64,000 nucleotides of DNA, taken from Vreelandella nanhaiensis (lineage in GTDB: Bacteria > Pseudomonadota > Gammaproteobacteria > Pseudomonadales > Halomonadaceae). Positions 1 to 10,240 of the stretch are shown one piece after another. The stretch lies in assembly GCF_003990185.1 (NCBI RefSeq), contig NZ_RZHF01000028.1, forward strand, positions 183,638-247,637. The letters run 5' to 3'. How positions within the stretch are numbered: position 1 is the first letter of the stretch; every line of letters begins with the position of its first letter. Made by a program: the position numbers and the translations under genes. The notes beneath the pieces were generated by a model, which was not told where the DNA came from, made no database searches, and saw nothing but the letters and a program-made list of their open reading frames with translations.

Positions 1-394
1 CCACGTTGGTGGTTAACCACGTGTCGGTCAGGCGCTGACTGGCCGGCAGGCGGGCGGCAATGGTTAATTCATTGTGCACCTGGTTGACGCCGCGCAAATT
101 ACGGGCGACATCGCCTGCCTTGGTGCGCAGTTCCTCGCTGGGTACCTGACCTACTAGTAGCAGCGAGCCGTTGTAGCTGTGGGCGCGAATGCGGGCATCA
201 CCAAGGCGTGCATCGGCGCGATCCAAGGCGCGTTCAGCTTCGCGCTCAATTGTTGCATCGACGGCTTCCACATCATTGCTGCGCTGTCCATAGTTGGCCG
301 GATTGGACGCCGTATTCGTGGCGCAGCCGCTGATCAAGACAGCGGTAAAAAGCGTTGCCGCCATTAGCTGGCGAGAAGAAAAACGCAGGGTCAT
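1..394 (-). CDS. dolP: BON-domain outer membrane lipoprotein, DolP/YraP-like (partial, C-terminus outside window)
   Basis: Translated on the minus strand from an ATG at 394. The first 20 or so residues form a lipoprotein signal peptide (basic start, hydrophobic stretch, then L-I-S-G-C as lipobox). A BON-type region follows, with the typical pattern of a short helix, 'GSLLLVGQV' and a conserved 'VHNEL' strand. In E. coli the equivalent protein (DolP, formerly YraP) is an outer membrane lipoprotein needed for envelope integrity. It lies next to gmhA/diaA, yraN and lpoA, the same order as in E. coli and Pseudomonas, which supports the call. The gene runs off the left edge, so the second BON domain cannot be checked. 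Confidence 0.85.
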   Translation of the reverse strand, partial: MTLRFSSRQLMAATLFTAVLISGCATNTASNPANYGQRSNDVEAVDATIEREAERALDRADARLGDARIRAHSYNGSLLLVGQVPSEELRTKAGDVARNLRGVNQVHNELTIAARLPASQRLTDTWLTTNV

Positions 395-447
395 GATGAA
401 TGACTCCTTATTCTGTGAAAATAATAGAGAAAGAGCTAGGCGTCATG

Positions 448-1050
<603 letters not shown>

Positions 1051-1065
1051 CTAGTTAAAATAGAA

Positions 1066-1437
1066 TCAATAGGCGTCAAAAGCCGCTTTCTCCCATTGGA
1101 AATCAAGATCAGGCGGCGTGCCTGTAATGGCAAGAATATCAAAGCGACAGGGAGATGTAAGGCCGTGTTTGCCGATATATAGCGCTGCCGCTCGTACCAG
1201 GCGCTGCCGTTTGGTTGGCGTAACGGTTTCCAGCGGATGGCCATAACGGGTAGTAACTCGGTGTTTGACTTCAACAAATACCAGCGTTTCCCCGTCACGC
1301 ATAACAAGGTCCAGCTCACCACCTTTTACATGGTGATTCTGGGTGACGAGTGACAAGCCTTTCTGCTGCAGCCATTGAGCGGCAAGCTGCTCAATGACTG
1401 CACCGCGCTTGCGCGCTGTTTGGGCGTTATTCACCAC
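1066..1437 (-). CDS. yraN: YraN/UPF0102 family endonuclease-like protein
   Basis: A 123-residue protein of the UPF0102 family, which has a restriction-endonuclease-like (PD-(D/E)XK) fold. Visible family marks are 'GELDLVMRDGETLVFVEVKHR' split across residues 41-61, with the D and the ExK pair that would form the nuclease site. Biological role is not established in the family; competence or recombination links have been suggested. Start is GTG at 1437 or the adjacent GTG at 1434. The gene begins inside the last codons of lpoA (11-base overlap), so the two are probably co-translated; gmhA follows 24 bases later on the same strand. Confidence 0.85.
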   Translation of the reverse strand: MVNNAQTARKRGAVIEQLAAQWLQQKGLSLVTQNHHVKGGELDLVMRDGETLVFVEVKHRVTTRYGHPLETVTPTKRQRLVRAAALYIGKHGLTSPCRFDILAITGTPPDLDFQWEKAAFDAY

Positions 1438-2932
1438 TGGCTGTTTGGCCGGGGGTCAAAATGGGCACCGGCGTACCGTTTTGGAATTTTGCCCAAGGCA
1501 GTTCCCGGTAAATGCGTCCATCGCCCGTCAGGTAGAGCGTACCGGTGCTGCCTTTCATGCCGTTAAGCGAGGCGATATTCGACAGGTGCGTAGCAATCTC
1601 ATAGGCATCGACGCCCATTGCCATCAAGCGGAACATTGAGGCATCAGACTCTTCGCGCAGACGCTGATAGGTCGGGTAGAACGGCAGCACCTCTTCGCCA
1701 CCTACCGCCGCATCAGGAATTTGCCAGGGGATATCTGCAAACACAACATCGTTAAGGTCCTGGTCCCGGCGCGTTTGAAGACGACCTTCATACAGGTGAG
1801 AAGTGGCGTAGATAGGCAGGTCGGGCGCGTAGTAGTAGTCCATGGTAGGCGGCACCTGACGCGCATAATCGGGAAGCGCCAACAGGAAAAGCGCATCGAT
1901 ATTGCCCAGTTGGGCTCGTTCGCCGCTGACACTCAAGGCCGTCTGTACCGCATTGGAAACCGAGCTTTCCGGGTTGTAGCGTACGGCATTGGTTACTTCG
2001 CCCCCTTGACGGTTAAATTCGTTCCAGAAGGCTTCTCCTACACGGCGTCCCCAGTCGTTGTCAGGTACCATCATCGACATATGACGCTGGCCGTCCTGGT
2101 AGGCGCGGCGAGCTGCCTGACGGGCTTCATCCTCAGCAGACAAGCCGTACTGGAACAGGCGTGCTGCACGATTCTGTTCGCCGCTGCCATAGTTAAGCGC
2201 CAGGGTAGGAAGTGGTACGCTATCGCGCTGTTCAAGCTGACTCACCTGATCTTTTTCTAGTGGTCCAATGATCAGTTGAGCATTCATCTGCTCGGCGCGT
2301 TGATAAAGCTCATCCATTGAGTATTGGGAAGCGTCCAGGAAGCTAAGTTCAATGTTACCACCGCTAATTTCATGGTGACGACGCATGGCCGTGGCTAACG
2401 TATTCGCCACGCTGCTAAGTGGGCCGGATTCCGGTAGGGCGACCACAATACGGCGTATTGCCTGGCCTTCAAGCTCTGAAAGTGTCAAGCCCTGAGTGTC
2501 GGTTTCATCCAAGGTATTGCGTGCCCAGCGCTGGCGCTCAGCCAAGGTTTCTTGCTGGTCATCCTGCATGGGCAGTTCGTCATTTAGCACTTGGGTCGCG
2601 CGCAGCACGGCGCGAGGGTCATCCATGGCTCGCGCAAGTTCCGAGAAAAGCAGTGCCCAGCGAACGCGGTCTGTTTCCGTCAGCCTGGCTTCATCGATAG
2701 CACTGGCCGCCTTGAAAGCATTTTCCCGCTGGCCTTGTTGCGCCAGTATGTTAGCGGCTTCCAGGCGAGTTTTGGCGGCTTGTTCCGGGGCCTGCTGTTC
2801 CGCTTGGCTAAGCAGGCGGCCCGCATCCCGATCGTCCGCGCGGTCAACCACGCTGGGTGACTGCATCGCACAGCCGGTCACGAGAAGTGCTATGAGGCCA
2901 GTGGCGAATACGCCACGCAGAGAGTGTTTCAT
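1427..2932 (-). CDS. lpoA: Penicillin-binding protein activator LpoA (LppC family lipoprotein)
   Basis: A 501-residue outer membrane lipoprotein that in E. coli reaches through peptidoglycan to activate PBP1a. The chosen ATG at 2932 gives MKHSLRGVFATG..., a short signal peptide with lipobox LLVTGC; the in-frame ATG at 2953 would add seven residues before the signal and is less likely. The N-terminal half is a helical TPR-like region. The C-terminal half, from about residue 160, is a periplasmic-binding-protein-like fold (IRRIVVALPESGPLSSVANTLA is its first strand and helix). It is shorter than E. coli LpoA (678 residues). Divergent from rsmI across 110 bp. Confidence 0.9.
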   Translation of the reverse strand: MKHSLRGVFATGLIALLVTGCAMQSPSVVDRADDRDAGRLLSQAEQQAPEQAAKTRLEAANILAQQGQRENAFKAASAIDEARLTETDRVRWALLFSELARAMDDPRAVLRATQVLNDELPMQDDQQETLAERQRWARNTLDETDTQGLTLSELEGQAIRRIVVALPESGPLSSVANTLATAMRRHHEISGGNIELSFLDASQYSMDELYQRAEQMNAQLIIGPLEKDQVSQLEQRDSVPLPTLALNYGSGEQNRAARLFQYGLSAEDEARQAARRAYQDGQRHMSMMVPDNDWGRRVGEAFWNEFNRQGGEVTNAVRYNPESSVSNAVQTALSVSGERAQLGNIDALFLLALPDYARQVPPTMDYYYAPDLPIYATSHLYEGRLQTRRDQDLNDVVFADIPWQIPDAAVGGEEVLPFYPTYQRLREESDASMFRLMAMGVDAYEIATHLSNIASLNGMKGSTGTLYLTGDGRIYRELPWAKFQNGTPVPILTPGQTASGE

Positions 2933-3042
2933 GTATCCTTCCTTAGTTTTCATTCGCGCTGTCGCCGCTTGTCAGCATTAAGTTGGCATAGCACAAGCAT
3001 AGCGCACCGTCAGAGCAAGCCATTAACAAATCGGGAGTCACG

Positions 3043-3900
3043 ATGACACACCACAATCCGGGCACATTGTACGTGGTTGCCACCCCAATTGGGAATTTGG
3101 ACGATCTAACGCCGCGTGCAGCCCGGGTATTGGCAGAAGTAACACGCATTGCGGCAGAAGATACGCGCCATAGCGCCCGCCTTTTAGCGCATCTGGGGGT
3201 TAATACGCCGATGCTATCGCTTCATGAGCATAATGAAGCACGCCGTGTGGATACCTTGGATGGCTATCTCACCGCAGGAGAAAATATCGCCCTTATCAGC
3301 GATGCCGGTACGCCACTGATTAGCGACCCCGGATTTGTACTGGTACGTGAGCTGCGCGCTCGGGGGCGGCATATAGTACCTATTCCAGGGCCTTGTGCCC
3401 TGATTGCAGCGCTTTCGGGTGCAGGGTTGCCCACGGACCGGTTTGTGTTTGGCGGTTTCTTGCCAGCCAAACCGGGGGCAAGACGTCAGGCGCTAGAAGA
3501 TTGGAGTGCTCGAGAAGAGACACTGGTATTTTATGAATCTCCGCATCGCATCATGCATACGCTTGAAGCCCTGAAAGAAACCTTGCCAGCGCGTGCAGTC
3601 GTATTGGCCCGAGAACTTACCAAAACCTTTGAAACATTTTTGCAGGGCACGCCTGAAGAGCTTCTCTCCCAACTGACGGAAGATCCCAATCAGGCCCGAG
3701 GCGAGTTTGTTGTAATGGTGGCAGGCGCACTGCCGGTTGCTCAGAGTGAGCATCAGGATATCAGTGCCGATGAGCTTATGAAAACGCTGCTGGATGAAGG
3801 CGTCGGCGTCAAGCAGGGCGCGGCGATAGTGGCCCGAATGCTGGGTGGGCGCAAGCAGGAGTGGTACGCAAGATTGCAAGCAATTAAAGCCGAGCATTGA
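3043..3900 (+). CDS. rsmI: 16S rRNA (cytidine-1402 2'-O)-methyltransferase
   Basis: A 285-residue SAM-dependent methyltransferase of the tetrapyrrole-methylase fold. It methylates the 2'-OH of C1402 in 16S rRNA, acting with RsmH, which modifies N4 of the same base and is encoded just downstream. Diagnostic motifs are the N-terminal 'TLYVVATPIGNLDD', 'EDTRHS', 'ISDAGTPLISDPG' (near residues 85-97) and 'IPGPCALIAALS'. The ATG at 3043 has a GGGAG ribosome binding site. It is divergent from lpoA and followed 32 bases later by rnpB, an arrangement also seen in Pseudomonas. Confidence 0.95.
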   Translation: MTHHNPGTLYVVATPIGNLDDLTPRAARVLAEVTRIAAEDTRHSARLLAHLGVNTPMLSLHEHNEARRVDTLDGYLTAGENIALISDAGTPLISDPGFVLVRELRARGRHIVPIPGPCALIAALSGAGLPTDRFVFGGFLPAKPGARRQALEDWSAREETLVFYESPHRIMHTLEALKETLPARAVVLARELTKTFETFLQGTPEELLSQLTEDPNQARGEFVVMVAGALPVAQSEHQDISADELMKTLLDEGVGVKQGAAIVARMLGGRKQEWYARLQAIKAEH

Positions 3901-3932
3901 GGCAAAGCAAGGGCGCTGGTATGCTTGCCGCC

Positions 3933-4302
<370 letters not shown>

Positions 4303-4314
4303 CCATTTCCATAA

Positions 4315-4347
4315 AGGGGCCCGCAGTAGCGTGCCCCTCTAATTTTT
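4315..4347 (+). terminator. Rho-independent-like terminator after rnpB
   Basis: AGGGGC (4315-4320) and GCCCCT (4333-4338) form a GC-rich stem with a 12-nt loop, followed by TCTAATTTTT. It ends only about 14 bases before the rsmH ATG, so it separates the RNA gene from the dcw cluster while leaving little room for an independent rsmH promoter. Confidence 0.7.
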
Positions 4348-4360
4348 GTGTGAGAGTAAC

Positions 4361-5317
4361 ATGCCTTCTCCTGACGCTGACCAGGTCGTTTCCCCGTTTC
4401 GCCATACCAGCGTATTACTGGAAGGAGCTGTCGATACCCTTGTACATGACTCTGACGGTATTTATCTGGATGGCACCTTTGGCCGAGGCGGTCATTCGCG
4501 ACTAATTTTGTCGCGTTTGGGCGAGCAGGGGCGGCTAATGGCCATGGATCGCGACCCTCAGGCGATTGCGGCCGCGGCAGAAATTACCGATTCACGCTTT
4601 CAGATTACCCAGCGTGAGTTTGCCCATCTGGCAGACTATGCTCGTGAGCAGGGCGTGTATGGTAAGTTGTCCGGCGTATTGCTGGATGTAGGTGTTTCCT
4701 CGCCGCAGCTGGACGACCCGGAGCGCGGGTTCAGTTTTATGCGCAATGGACCGCTGGATATGCGCATGGACCCAACGCAGGGCGAAAGCGCGGCTGAGTT
4801 TCTAGCCAGAGCAAAAGAAGCAGATATTGCTCATGTCTTTAAAACCTACGGTGAAGAACGTTATGCCAAACGGCTGGCTCGTGCCGTCGTTGAGCGGCGT
4901 GTTGAGGCGCCCTTTACCCACACGGTTGATTTGGCCGAAGTGCTGAAAACGGCACATCCCGCCTGGGAAAAAGGCCGTCATCCGGCAACCAAGGCATTTC
5001 AAGGCCTGCGAATTTACCTCAATGGCGAACTTGATCAATTAGATGCTGCCTTAGACGCAGCGCTTGAAGCGTTGGCGCCCGGTGGTCATCTGGTGATTAT
5101 CAGTTTCCATTCGCTGGAAGATCGGCGTGTAAAACGCTTTATACGTCATCATGTCCGCGGCGACACTCACCTGCCGCGTGGTGTGCCTATTCGTGATGAT
5201 CAGCTAAATCGTCGCCTTGAAGCCCTAGGCAAAGGTGTACGCCCAAGTGATGAAGAGGTGGCTGGCAACCCACGTGCGCGGAGCGCCGTCATGCGAGCTG
5301 CCCGTAAACGAGTATAA
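4361..5317 (+). CDS. rsmH: 16S rRNA (cytosine-1402 N4)-methyltransferase
   Basis: 318 residues; formerly MraW. It methylates N4 of C1402 of 16S rRNA using SAM. Motif I is GTFGRGGHS (about residues 44-52), followed by MDRDP and '[20 protein letters not shown]'; the C-terminal '[15 protein letters not shown]' block is family-diagnostic. The ATG at 4361, preceded by GAGAG, matches family starts; an in-frame TTG at 4346 lies inside the rnpB terminator and is unlikely. It is the first gene of the division cluster here: the usual mraZ in front of it is absent. ftsL starts 2 bases after the stop codon. Confidence 0.95.
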   Translation: MPSPDADQVVSPFRHTSVLLEGAVDTLVHDSDGIYLDGTFGRGGHSRLILSRLGEQGRLMAMDRDPQAIAAAAEITDSRFQITQREFAHLADYAREQGVYGKLSGVLLDVGVSSPQLDDPERGFSFMRNGPLDMRMDPTQGESAAEFLARAKEADIAHVFKTYGEERYAKRLARAVVERRVEAPFTHTVDLAEVLKTAHPAWEKGRHPATKAFQGLRIYLNGELDQLDAALDAALEALAPGGHLVIISFHSLEDRRVKRFIRHHVRGDTHLPRGVPIRDDQLNRRLEALGKGVRPSDEEVAGNPRARSAVMRAARKRV

Positions 5318-5319
5318 CC

Positions 5320-5655
5320 ATGAGCATGGATCGGATTGAGCGTTGGGCTTCAACGTTACGCACCGAGTGGCCCTTTAAATTACGTTTGCGGGCATGGCCG
5401 ATTGCGATTGGCTTGCTATTTATTGCCTGCATTATAAGCGGGCTGGCAACGGTCGCTGTCACCCATATGACCCGCGTACAGTATGCCCAGCTTCAACAGC
5501 TTGAGCAGGAAAAAAATCAGCTGCAAACCGAATGGGGGCAGCTGTTGCTGGAAGAGGGCGCATGGTCGACGCCTGCCCGCATCGAGCAGATTGCCACGGA
5601 ACGCCTGGATATGCGTATTCCCGATGTTCATGACGTTGAGGTGATTCGGCCATGA
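5320..5655 (+). CDS. ftsL: Cell division protein FtsL
   Basis: A 111-residue bitopic membrane protein. About 25 cytoplasmic residues are followed by a hydrophobic segment (AWPIAIGLLFIACIISGLATVAV, in pieces around residues 26-48) and a periplasmic leucine-zipper-like coiled coil ('LQQLEQEKNQLQTEWGQLLLEEG'). FtsL forms the FtsQLB complex that signals to FtsWI at the septum. Length and position between rsmH and ftsI are typical. Its stop overlaps the ftsI start (ATGA), indicating translational coupling. Confidence 0.9.
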   Translation: MSMDRIERWASTLRTEWPFKLRLRAWPIAIGLLFIACIISGLATVAVTHMTRVQYAQLQQLEQEKNQLQTEWGQLLLEEGAWSTPARIEQIATERLDMRIPDVHDVEVIRP

Positions 5656-7364
5656 GAAGCGAGCGTCGGGGAGGAATGTCCCGTCAGTCCCCTATCGCCC
5701 CACCTTTGGGGCGAGGCCGTTTTTTCTTCATCTTGATTTTGATTGGTTTGGCATCGCTAACGTTGATTGGGCGTATTACGCTGCTGCAGGTCATCGATCG
5801 CCCCTTTTTGCAAAGCCAGGGCGATGCGCGAACATTGCGCCATGAAGCGATTCCCGCGCACCGTGGCATGATCACTGATCGAAACGGTGAGCCTCTTGCC
5901 ATCTCAACGCCTGTGGTAACACTATGGGCAAACCCTCAAGAACTGCCTGCCGATGGCATTCAGCGTTTTATGCTGGCCCAGGCGCTAGGTATGACGCTTG
6001 ATGATTTCGAATCCCGGCTCGAGCGTTACAGCGGCCGTGAGTTCATGTATCTACGCCGTCAAATGACGCCTGAGGCTGCCCAGCGTATTCTCGATTTACG
6101 CACGCCCGGCGTATACCCGCAACGTGAGTACAAGCGCTACTATCCTGCCGGGGAAGTGGCCGCACAGCTATTGGGCGTAACGAACGTTGATGATGTGGGA
6201 CAAGAAGGCCTTGAGCTATCCTATCAGCCGTATTTGGCTGGTCGCCCTGGCCAGCGGCGCGTAATCAAAGATCGGCGCGGGCGCCTGGTCCGTGAGCTGG
6301 GTGTGATACGCGATGCTCAGCCTGGTGGCGATTTGGTGCTGTCGATCGACCAGCGCATTCAGTACATGGCTTACCGAGAGCTGCGCGCGGCGGTGGCAGA
6401 AAATGAAGCTGATGGAGGCGTGCTGGTAATGATGGATGCACGCACCGGTGAAGTGCTTGCAATGGCCAATCTACCCTCCTATAACCCCAACAACCGAGCC
6501 GGGCTTGACCCGCGAGGGCTACGCAATCAGGCATTGGTTGATGTATTTGAGCCGGGCTCGGTGATGAAGCCGCTCGCTATGGCAGCCATTTTGGAAAGCG
6601 GCATCGTGGATCGTGATGCGGTGGTGGATACTGCGCCTGGGTGGATGCGGATTGATCAGTTTACCATTCGTGATATTCGCAATTATGGTGAGCTTGACCT
6701 GCCGGGCATTTTGGAGAAATCCTCCAATATCGGCATGTCGCGATTGGCGCTGCAGCTAAGTGATACAGCGATTTGGGAAAAATATAACCAGCTGGGCTTT
6801 GGTCAATCGCCTGGCACAGGCTTCCCAGGTGAGTCTACAGGTAGTCTGCCTGCTCCGGTACGCTGGTCGCGCAGCGAGCGCGCTGCTCTCTCGTATGGCT
6901 ATGGGTTATCGGTATCCGCGATTCAGTTGGCCAGTGCCTATACGGCGCTTGCGAACAATGGCGAGAGGCTGCCGTCCTCGCTTCTGCGCTTACCTGAGCC
7001 ACCGCCTGGTATCCCTGCCATCTCACCCAGCGTTGCCGATGATTTGCTGGATATTCTGGAAACCTCGGTCGGGTCAACATCAGGCGGCAGGCGTGCTCGC
7101 GTGGAAGGCTACCGGGTGGGTGGGAAAACCGGCACGGTGCGAAAGTCTGGCCAGGGCGGCTATGCCACGGATGCCTATCGAAGCGTCTTTGCCGGCATTG
7201 CACCTATATCCGATCCGCGCATTGTGACCGTAGTGATGATCGATCATCCCAAGGCGGGCCAATTCTACGGGGGGGCCGTTGCCGCCCCTGTCTTTTCAAG
7301 CGTCACGGGCAATGCTTTGCGCTTGCTGGATGTGCCGCCAGATCATGAGGTCGACGACGAATAG
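5652..7364 (+). CDS. ftsI: Septal peptidoglycan transpeptidase FtsI (PBP3)
   Basis: A 570-residue class B penicillin-binding protein that crosslinks septal peptidoglycan together with FtsW. One N-terminal transmembrane helix (about residues 22-44) is followed by the dimerisation domain and the transpeptidase domain. The active-site motifs are intact: SVMK (S303 nucleophile, K306), SSN (357-359) and KTG (492-494). The ATG overlaps ftsL by four bases; a second possible start is the ATG giving MSRQSPIAPP nine codons later. murE begins 18 bases after the stop behind a good TAAGGAG site. Confidence 0.95.
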   Translation: MRSERRGGMSRQSPIAPPLGRGRFFFILILIGLASLTLIGRITLLQVIDRPFLQSQGDARTLRHEAIPAHRGMITDRNGEPLAISTPVVTLWANPQELPADGIQRFMLAQALGMTLDDFESRLERYSGREFMYLRRQMTPEAAQRILDLRTPGVYPQREYKRYYPAGEVAAQLLGVTNVDDVGQEGLELSYQPYLAGRPGQRRVIKDRRGRLVRELGVIRDAQPGGDLVLSIDQRIQYMAYRELRAAVAENEADGGVLVMMDARTGEVLAMANLPSYNPNNRAGLDPRGLRNQALVDVFEPGSVMKPLAMAAILESGIVDRDAVVDTAPGWMRIDQFTIRDIRNYGELDLPGILEKSSNIGMSRLALQLSDTAIWEKYNQLGFGQSPGTGFPGESTGSLPAPVRWSRSERAALSYGYGLSVSAIQLASAYTALANNGERLPSSLLRLPEPPPGIPAISPSVADDLLDILETSVGSTSGGRRARVEGYRVGGKTGTVRKSGQGGYATDAYRSVFAGIAPISDPRIVTVVMIDHPKAGQFYGGAVAAPVFSSVTGNALRLLDVPPDHEVDDE

Positions 7365-7382
7365 CATGACTAAGGAGATGGC

Positions 7383-8876
7383 ATGACGTTGACGCCCAAC
7401 CAGTTGTGGGATGCGCTGGGTAAAGTATGGCCGAATGCGCCCTTTACTGCGCTGCCTGAGTTGCCCGAGTCGCTGCGCCTGATGACCGATTCGCGCTTGG
7501 TGAGCGCTGGCGATGTGTTTGTTGCCGTGCCGGGTAGCCAGTGCGATGGCGGTGATTTTATTGATGCAGCGCTGGAACAGGGCGCATCGATGGTGCTGGC
7601 GCATGCCCGGCAAAGCGAGACCGTCTGGGAGGGGAGGGTAGTGTATTTGCCCCACCTGGCCATACGTCTGGGTGAGCTGGGCAAGCAGCTTTTTAACGTA
7701 CCCGATGATCTTGAGGTTATTGGGGTAACGGGTACCAACGGAAAAAGTTCGGTAACCCACTATATTGCAGCGCTTAGCGAAATGCTGGGCACGCCAGCGG
7801 GTATTGTGGGCACCCTCGGTGTTGGTCGTCCTGGTCATCTTGTGGATACCGGTTTGACCACGCCGGGTCCGCTTGCCCTTCAGGCAGCCCTTGGGGAGCT
7901 CGCCCAGCAGGGCATCCGCCGAGTGGCCCTTGAGGCGTCCTCCCATGCTCTGGATCAGCACCGCCTGGATGCTGTCAATATCACCGTGGGAGTCTTTACC
8001 AACCTCACGCGTGATCATCTGGATTATCACGGCAGCATGGCCGCCTACGCTGCCGCAAAAGCCAAGCTTTTCCGGCGCAGCGAGCTTGAGCTTGCGGTGG
8101 TCAATGCTGATGACCCCTTGGCGCGATTAATGCTGGCAGGCTGTGATGCCCGCGTACGTGTGTTGGCCACCGGCCAGGATGAAGCCGTTACCTTTCGCGT
8201 GCTGGATGTTCAGTCAAGCGAGGCGGGCCAGCAGGCGTTGATTGCCACGCCCGAGGGCGAGCGCGCACTGGCGCTGGGCCTGGTAGGGCGCTTTAACTTG
8301 GACAACGTGCTGTTGGCCATGGCGGTTCTTTATGGGTTGGGGCAGCCGATTGACCCCCTGTTTGAGGCAGCCTCCAAACTTGACCCCGTGCCGGGCCGCA
8401 TGGCGCTGTACCATGCGAAGGCCGCGCCTAGTGTGGTGATTGATTATGCGCATACCCCTGATGCACTCAGCAATGCGCTGGAAGCGCTGCGTGCCCATGT
8501 GGGAGAAGCGGGAAGACTCTGGTGCGTGTTCGGTTGTGGAGGTGATCGCGATACGGGTAAGCGCCCTGAAATGGCTAAAGTAGCCGAACAATGGGCGGAT
8601 GTTGTGGTCGTCACCGATGATAATCCGCGCAGTGAACCCGCTGAGCAGATTCGCCAACAGATAATGTCAGGGCTTTCGTCAGCCATAGCGCCACTTGATA
8701 TCGGCGACCGCCGCCTTGCTATTGACCATGTGATCCAGCAGGCGAGCGAAGGCGATGTGGTACTCATAGCGGGCAAGGGGCATGAGGCCTATCAAGAGAT
8801 CAATGGTGTTCGCCACGCCTATAACGATGAAGATGAAATTCTCAAGGCCCTGGCCGTACGGGGTAGCGCACCATGA
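7383..8876 (+). CDS. murE: UDP-MurNAc-L-Ala-D-Glu:meso-diaminopimelate ligase
   Basis: A 497-residue Mur ligase that adds the third amino acid of the peptidoglycan stem. The ATP loop is GVTGTNGKSSV (near residues 116-126), with the carbamoylated-Lys region and the C-terminal DNPR motif (VVTDDNPRSEP). DNPR is the signature of meso-diaminopimelate-specific enzymes, in contrast to lysine-adding types. TAAGGAG precedes the start at ideal spacing. The stop overlaps the murF start by four bases. Confidence 0.96.
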   Translation: MTLTPNQLWDALGKVWPNAPFTALPELPESLRLMTDSRLVSAGDVFVAVPGSQCDGGDFIDAALEQGASMVLAHARQSETVWEGRVVYLPHLAIRLGELGKQLFNVPDDLEVIGVTGTNGKSSVTHYIAALSEMLGTPAGIVGTLGVGRPGHLVDTGLTTPGPLALQAALGELAQQGIRRVALEASSHALDQHRLDAVNITVGVFTNLTRDHLDYHGSMAAYAAAKAKLFRRSELELAVVNADDPLARLMLAGCDARVRVLATGQDEAVTFRVLDVQSSEAGQQALIATPEGERALALGLVGRFNLDNVLLAMAVLYGLGQPIDPLFEAASKLDPVPGRMALYHAKAAPSVVIDYAHTPDALSNALEALRAHVGEAGRLWCVFGCGGDRDTGKRPEMAKVAEQWADVVVVTDDNPRSEPAEQIRQQIMSGLSSAIAPLDIGDRRLAIDHVIQQASEGDVVLIAGKGHEAYQEINGVRHAYNDEDEILKALAVRGSAP

Positions 8877-10231
8877 TCTGGACACTTGCTGACGCCGCCC
8901 AGGCGCTGGGCATGGCTGAGTCGTCGGGACGTTCAGCGCTTACCTTAACCTCAATTGTTACCGATACTCGACATATTGTGCCTGGCTGCCTGTTCGTGGC
9001 GCTCAAAGGTCCGCGGTTTAACGGTCATGATTTTGTCGAACAGGCGCGCGAAAAGGGAGCAGTCGCGGCGCTAGTCGAAACGCCTGTTGAAAGCACGCTG
9101 CCTCAGCTGCAATGCCCGGATACCCGGCTTGGATTAGGGCTTCTGGCGGGTGCATGGCGTAAGCGGCATCAGTTGCCACTGGTCGCTGTCACCGGTAATA
9201 GCGGTAAAACCACCGTCAAGGAAATGACAGCGGCCCTTTTGGCGCCGTTAGGTAACGTGCTGGCTACCCAGGGCAACCTTAATAATGATATTGGCGTGCC
9301 GTTAACACTTTTGCGCTTAACACCTGAGCATCAGGCGGGGGTTATTGAGGTCGGTGCTAACCACTTGGGCGAAATTGCCTGGTCTGGTCGCTTAACGGTG
9401 CCTGATGTAGCGATTATTACCAACGTTACGGGCGCACATGTAGGTGAATTTGGCGGCATGGGCCATATTGCCCAGGCTAAGAGCGAGCTGCTCAATGGCT
9501 TGAGCAATCAGGGTATCGCAGTACTCAATCGCGATGACCAGTACTATTCGCTTTGGGCCGCCTGCGCCGCGCCGCGCCGTGTGATTAGCTTTGGGTTTGA
9601 GAGCTCGGCAGATGTCCATGCGTCGGCACTTTCCTGCGACCCTCAGGGGCGGTATGCTTTCACGCTTGTTGAAAATGGCCGGGCCCTAGGTCATGTGCAG
9701 CTTGCCATGCTGGGTAAGCATAACGTAAGTAATGCCTTAGCAGCGGCGGCGGCGGCACTTGCTGTGGGTGTTAGCCCTGACGACGTGATTAGCGGATTGC
9801 AAACCCTACCTGCCCTGAGCGGCCGGTTAAGTGTTGTGCCTGGTATCAACGGCGCAACATTGCTGGATGATACGTATAATGCCAACCCCGGGGCAGTCAA
9901 GGCAGCACTTGAAACGTTGATGCGCTTCCCTGCGCCGCGCTGGTGCGCGTTGGGCGCGATGGGGGAGCTTGGAGACGAATCTGACCCACTGCATGCTGAG
10001 GTGGGGCGCTATGCCGCCGAGCTTGGCATTGACAGGTTGCTGACATTTGGGGATGCAGCGCAGCCTGCCTGTGACGCTTCTGGTTGCGGGCAGCATTTTG
10101 ACAACCACGAGACGCTAACGCGTCATATCATTAATTCTTTGCCGCCCGGCACCACGCTATTGGTGAAAGGGTCGCGCAGCGCGGGCATGGAGCAAGTCAT
10201 TGCTGCACTGCGCTCGGATGAAATAAGGTAA
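8873..10231 (+). CDS. murF: UDP-MurNAc-tripeptide:D-Ala-D-Ala ligase
   Basis: A 452-residue Mur ligase that completes the UDP-MurNAc-pentapeptide in the cytoplasm by adding D-Ala-D-Ala made by Ddl. The ATP loop AVTGNSGKTTVKEM lies near residue 105; 'LNNDIGVPLTLL' and 'LDDTYNANPGAVKAAL' are MurF-specific signatures. It overlaps murE by four bases and is followed after 9 bases by mraY, which uses its product. Confidence 0.96.
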   Translation: MIWTLADAAQALGMAESSGRSALTLTSIVTDTRHIVPGCLFVALKGPRFNGHDFVEQAREKGAVAALVETPVESTLPQLQCPDTRLGLGLLAGAWRKRHQLPLVAVTGNSGKTTVKEMTAALLAPLGNVLATQGNLNNDIGVPLTLLRLTPEHQAGVIEVGANHLGEIAWSGRLTVPDVAIITNVTGAHVGEFGGMGHIAQAKSELLNGLSNQGIAVLNRDDQYYSLWAACAAPRRVISFGFESSADVHASALSCDPQGRYAFTLVENGRALGHVQLAMLGKHNVSNALAAAAAALAVGVSPDDVISGLQTLPALSGRLSVVPGINGATLLDDTYNANPGAVKAALETLMRFPAPRWCALGAMGELGDESDPLHAEVGRYAAELGIDRLLTFGDAAQPACDASGCGQHFDNHETLTRHIINSLPPGTTLLVKGSRSAGMEQVIAALRSDEIR

Positions 10232-10240
10232 ACGCCGTTC

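Noticed and set aside
1721..2260. 179-codon plus-strand frame opposite lpoA
   Set aside because: Fully antisense to a well-supported lipoprotein gene; no ribosome binding site or domain pattern.
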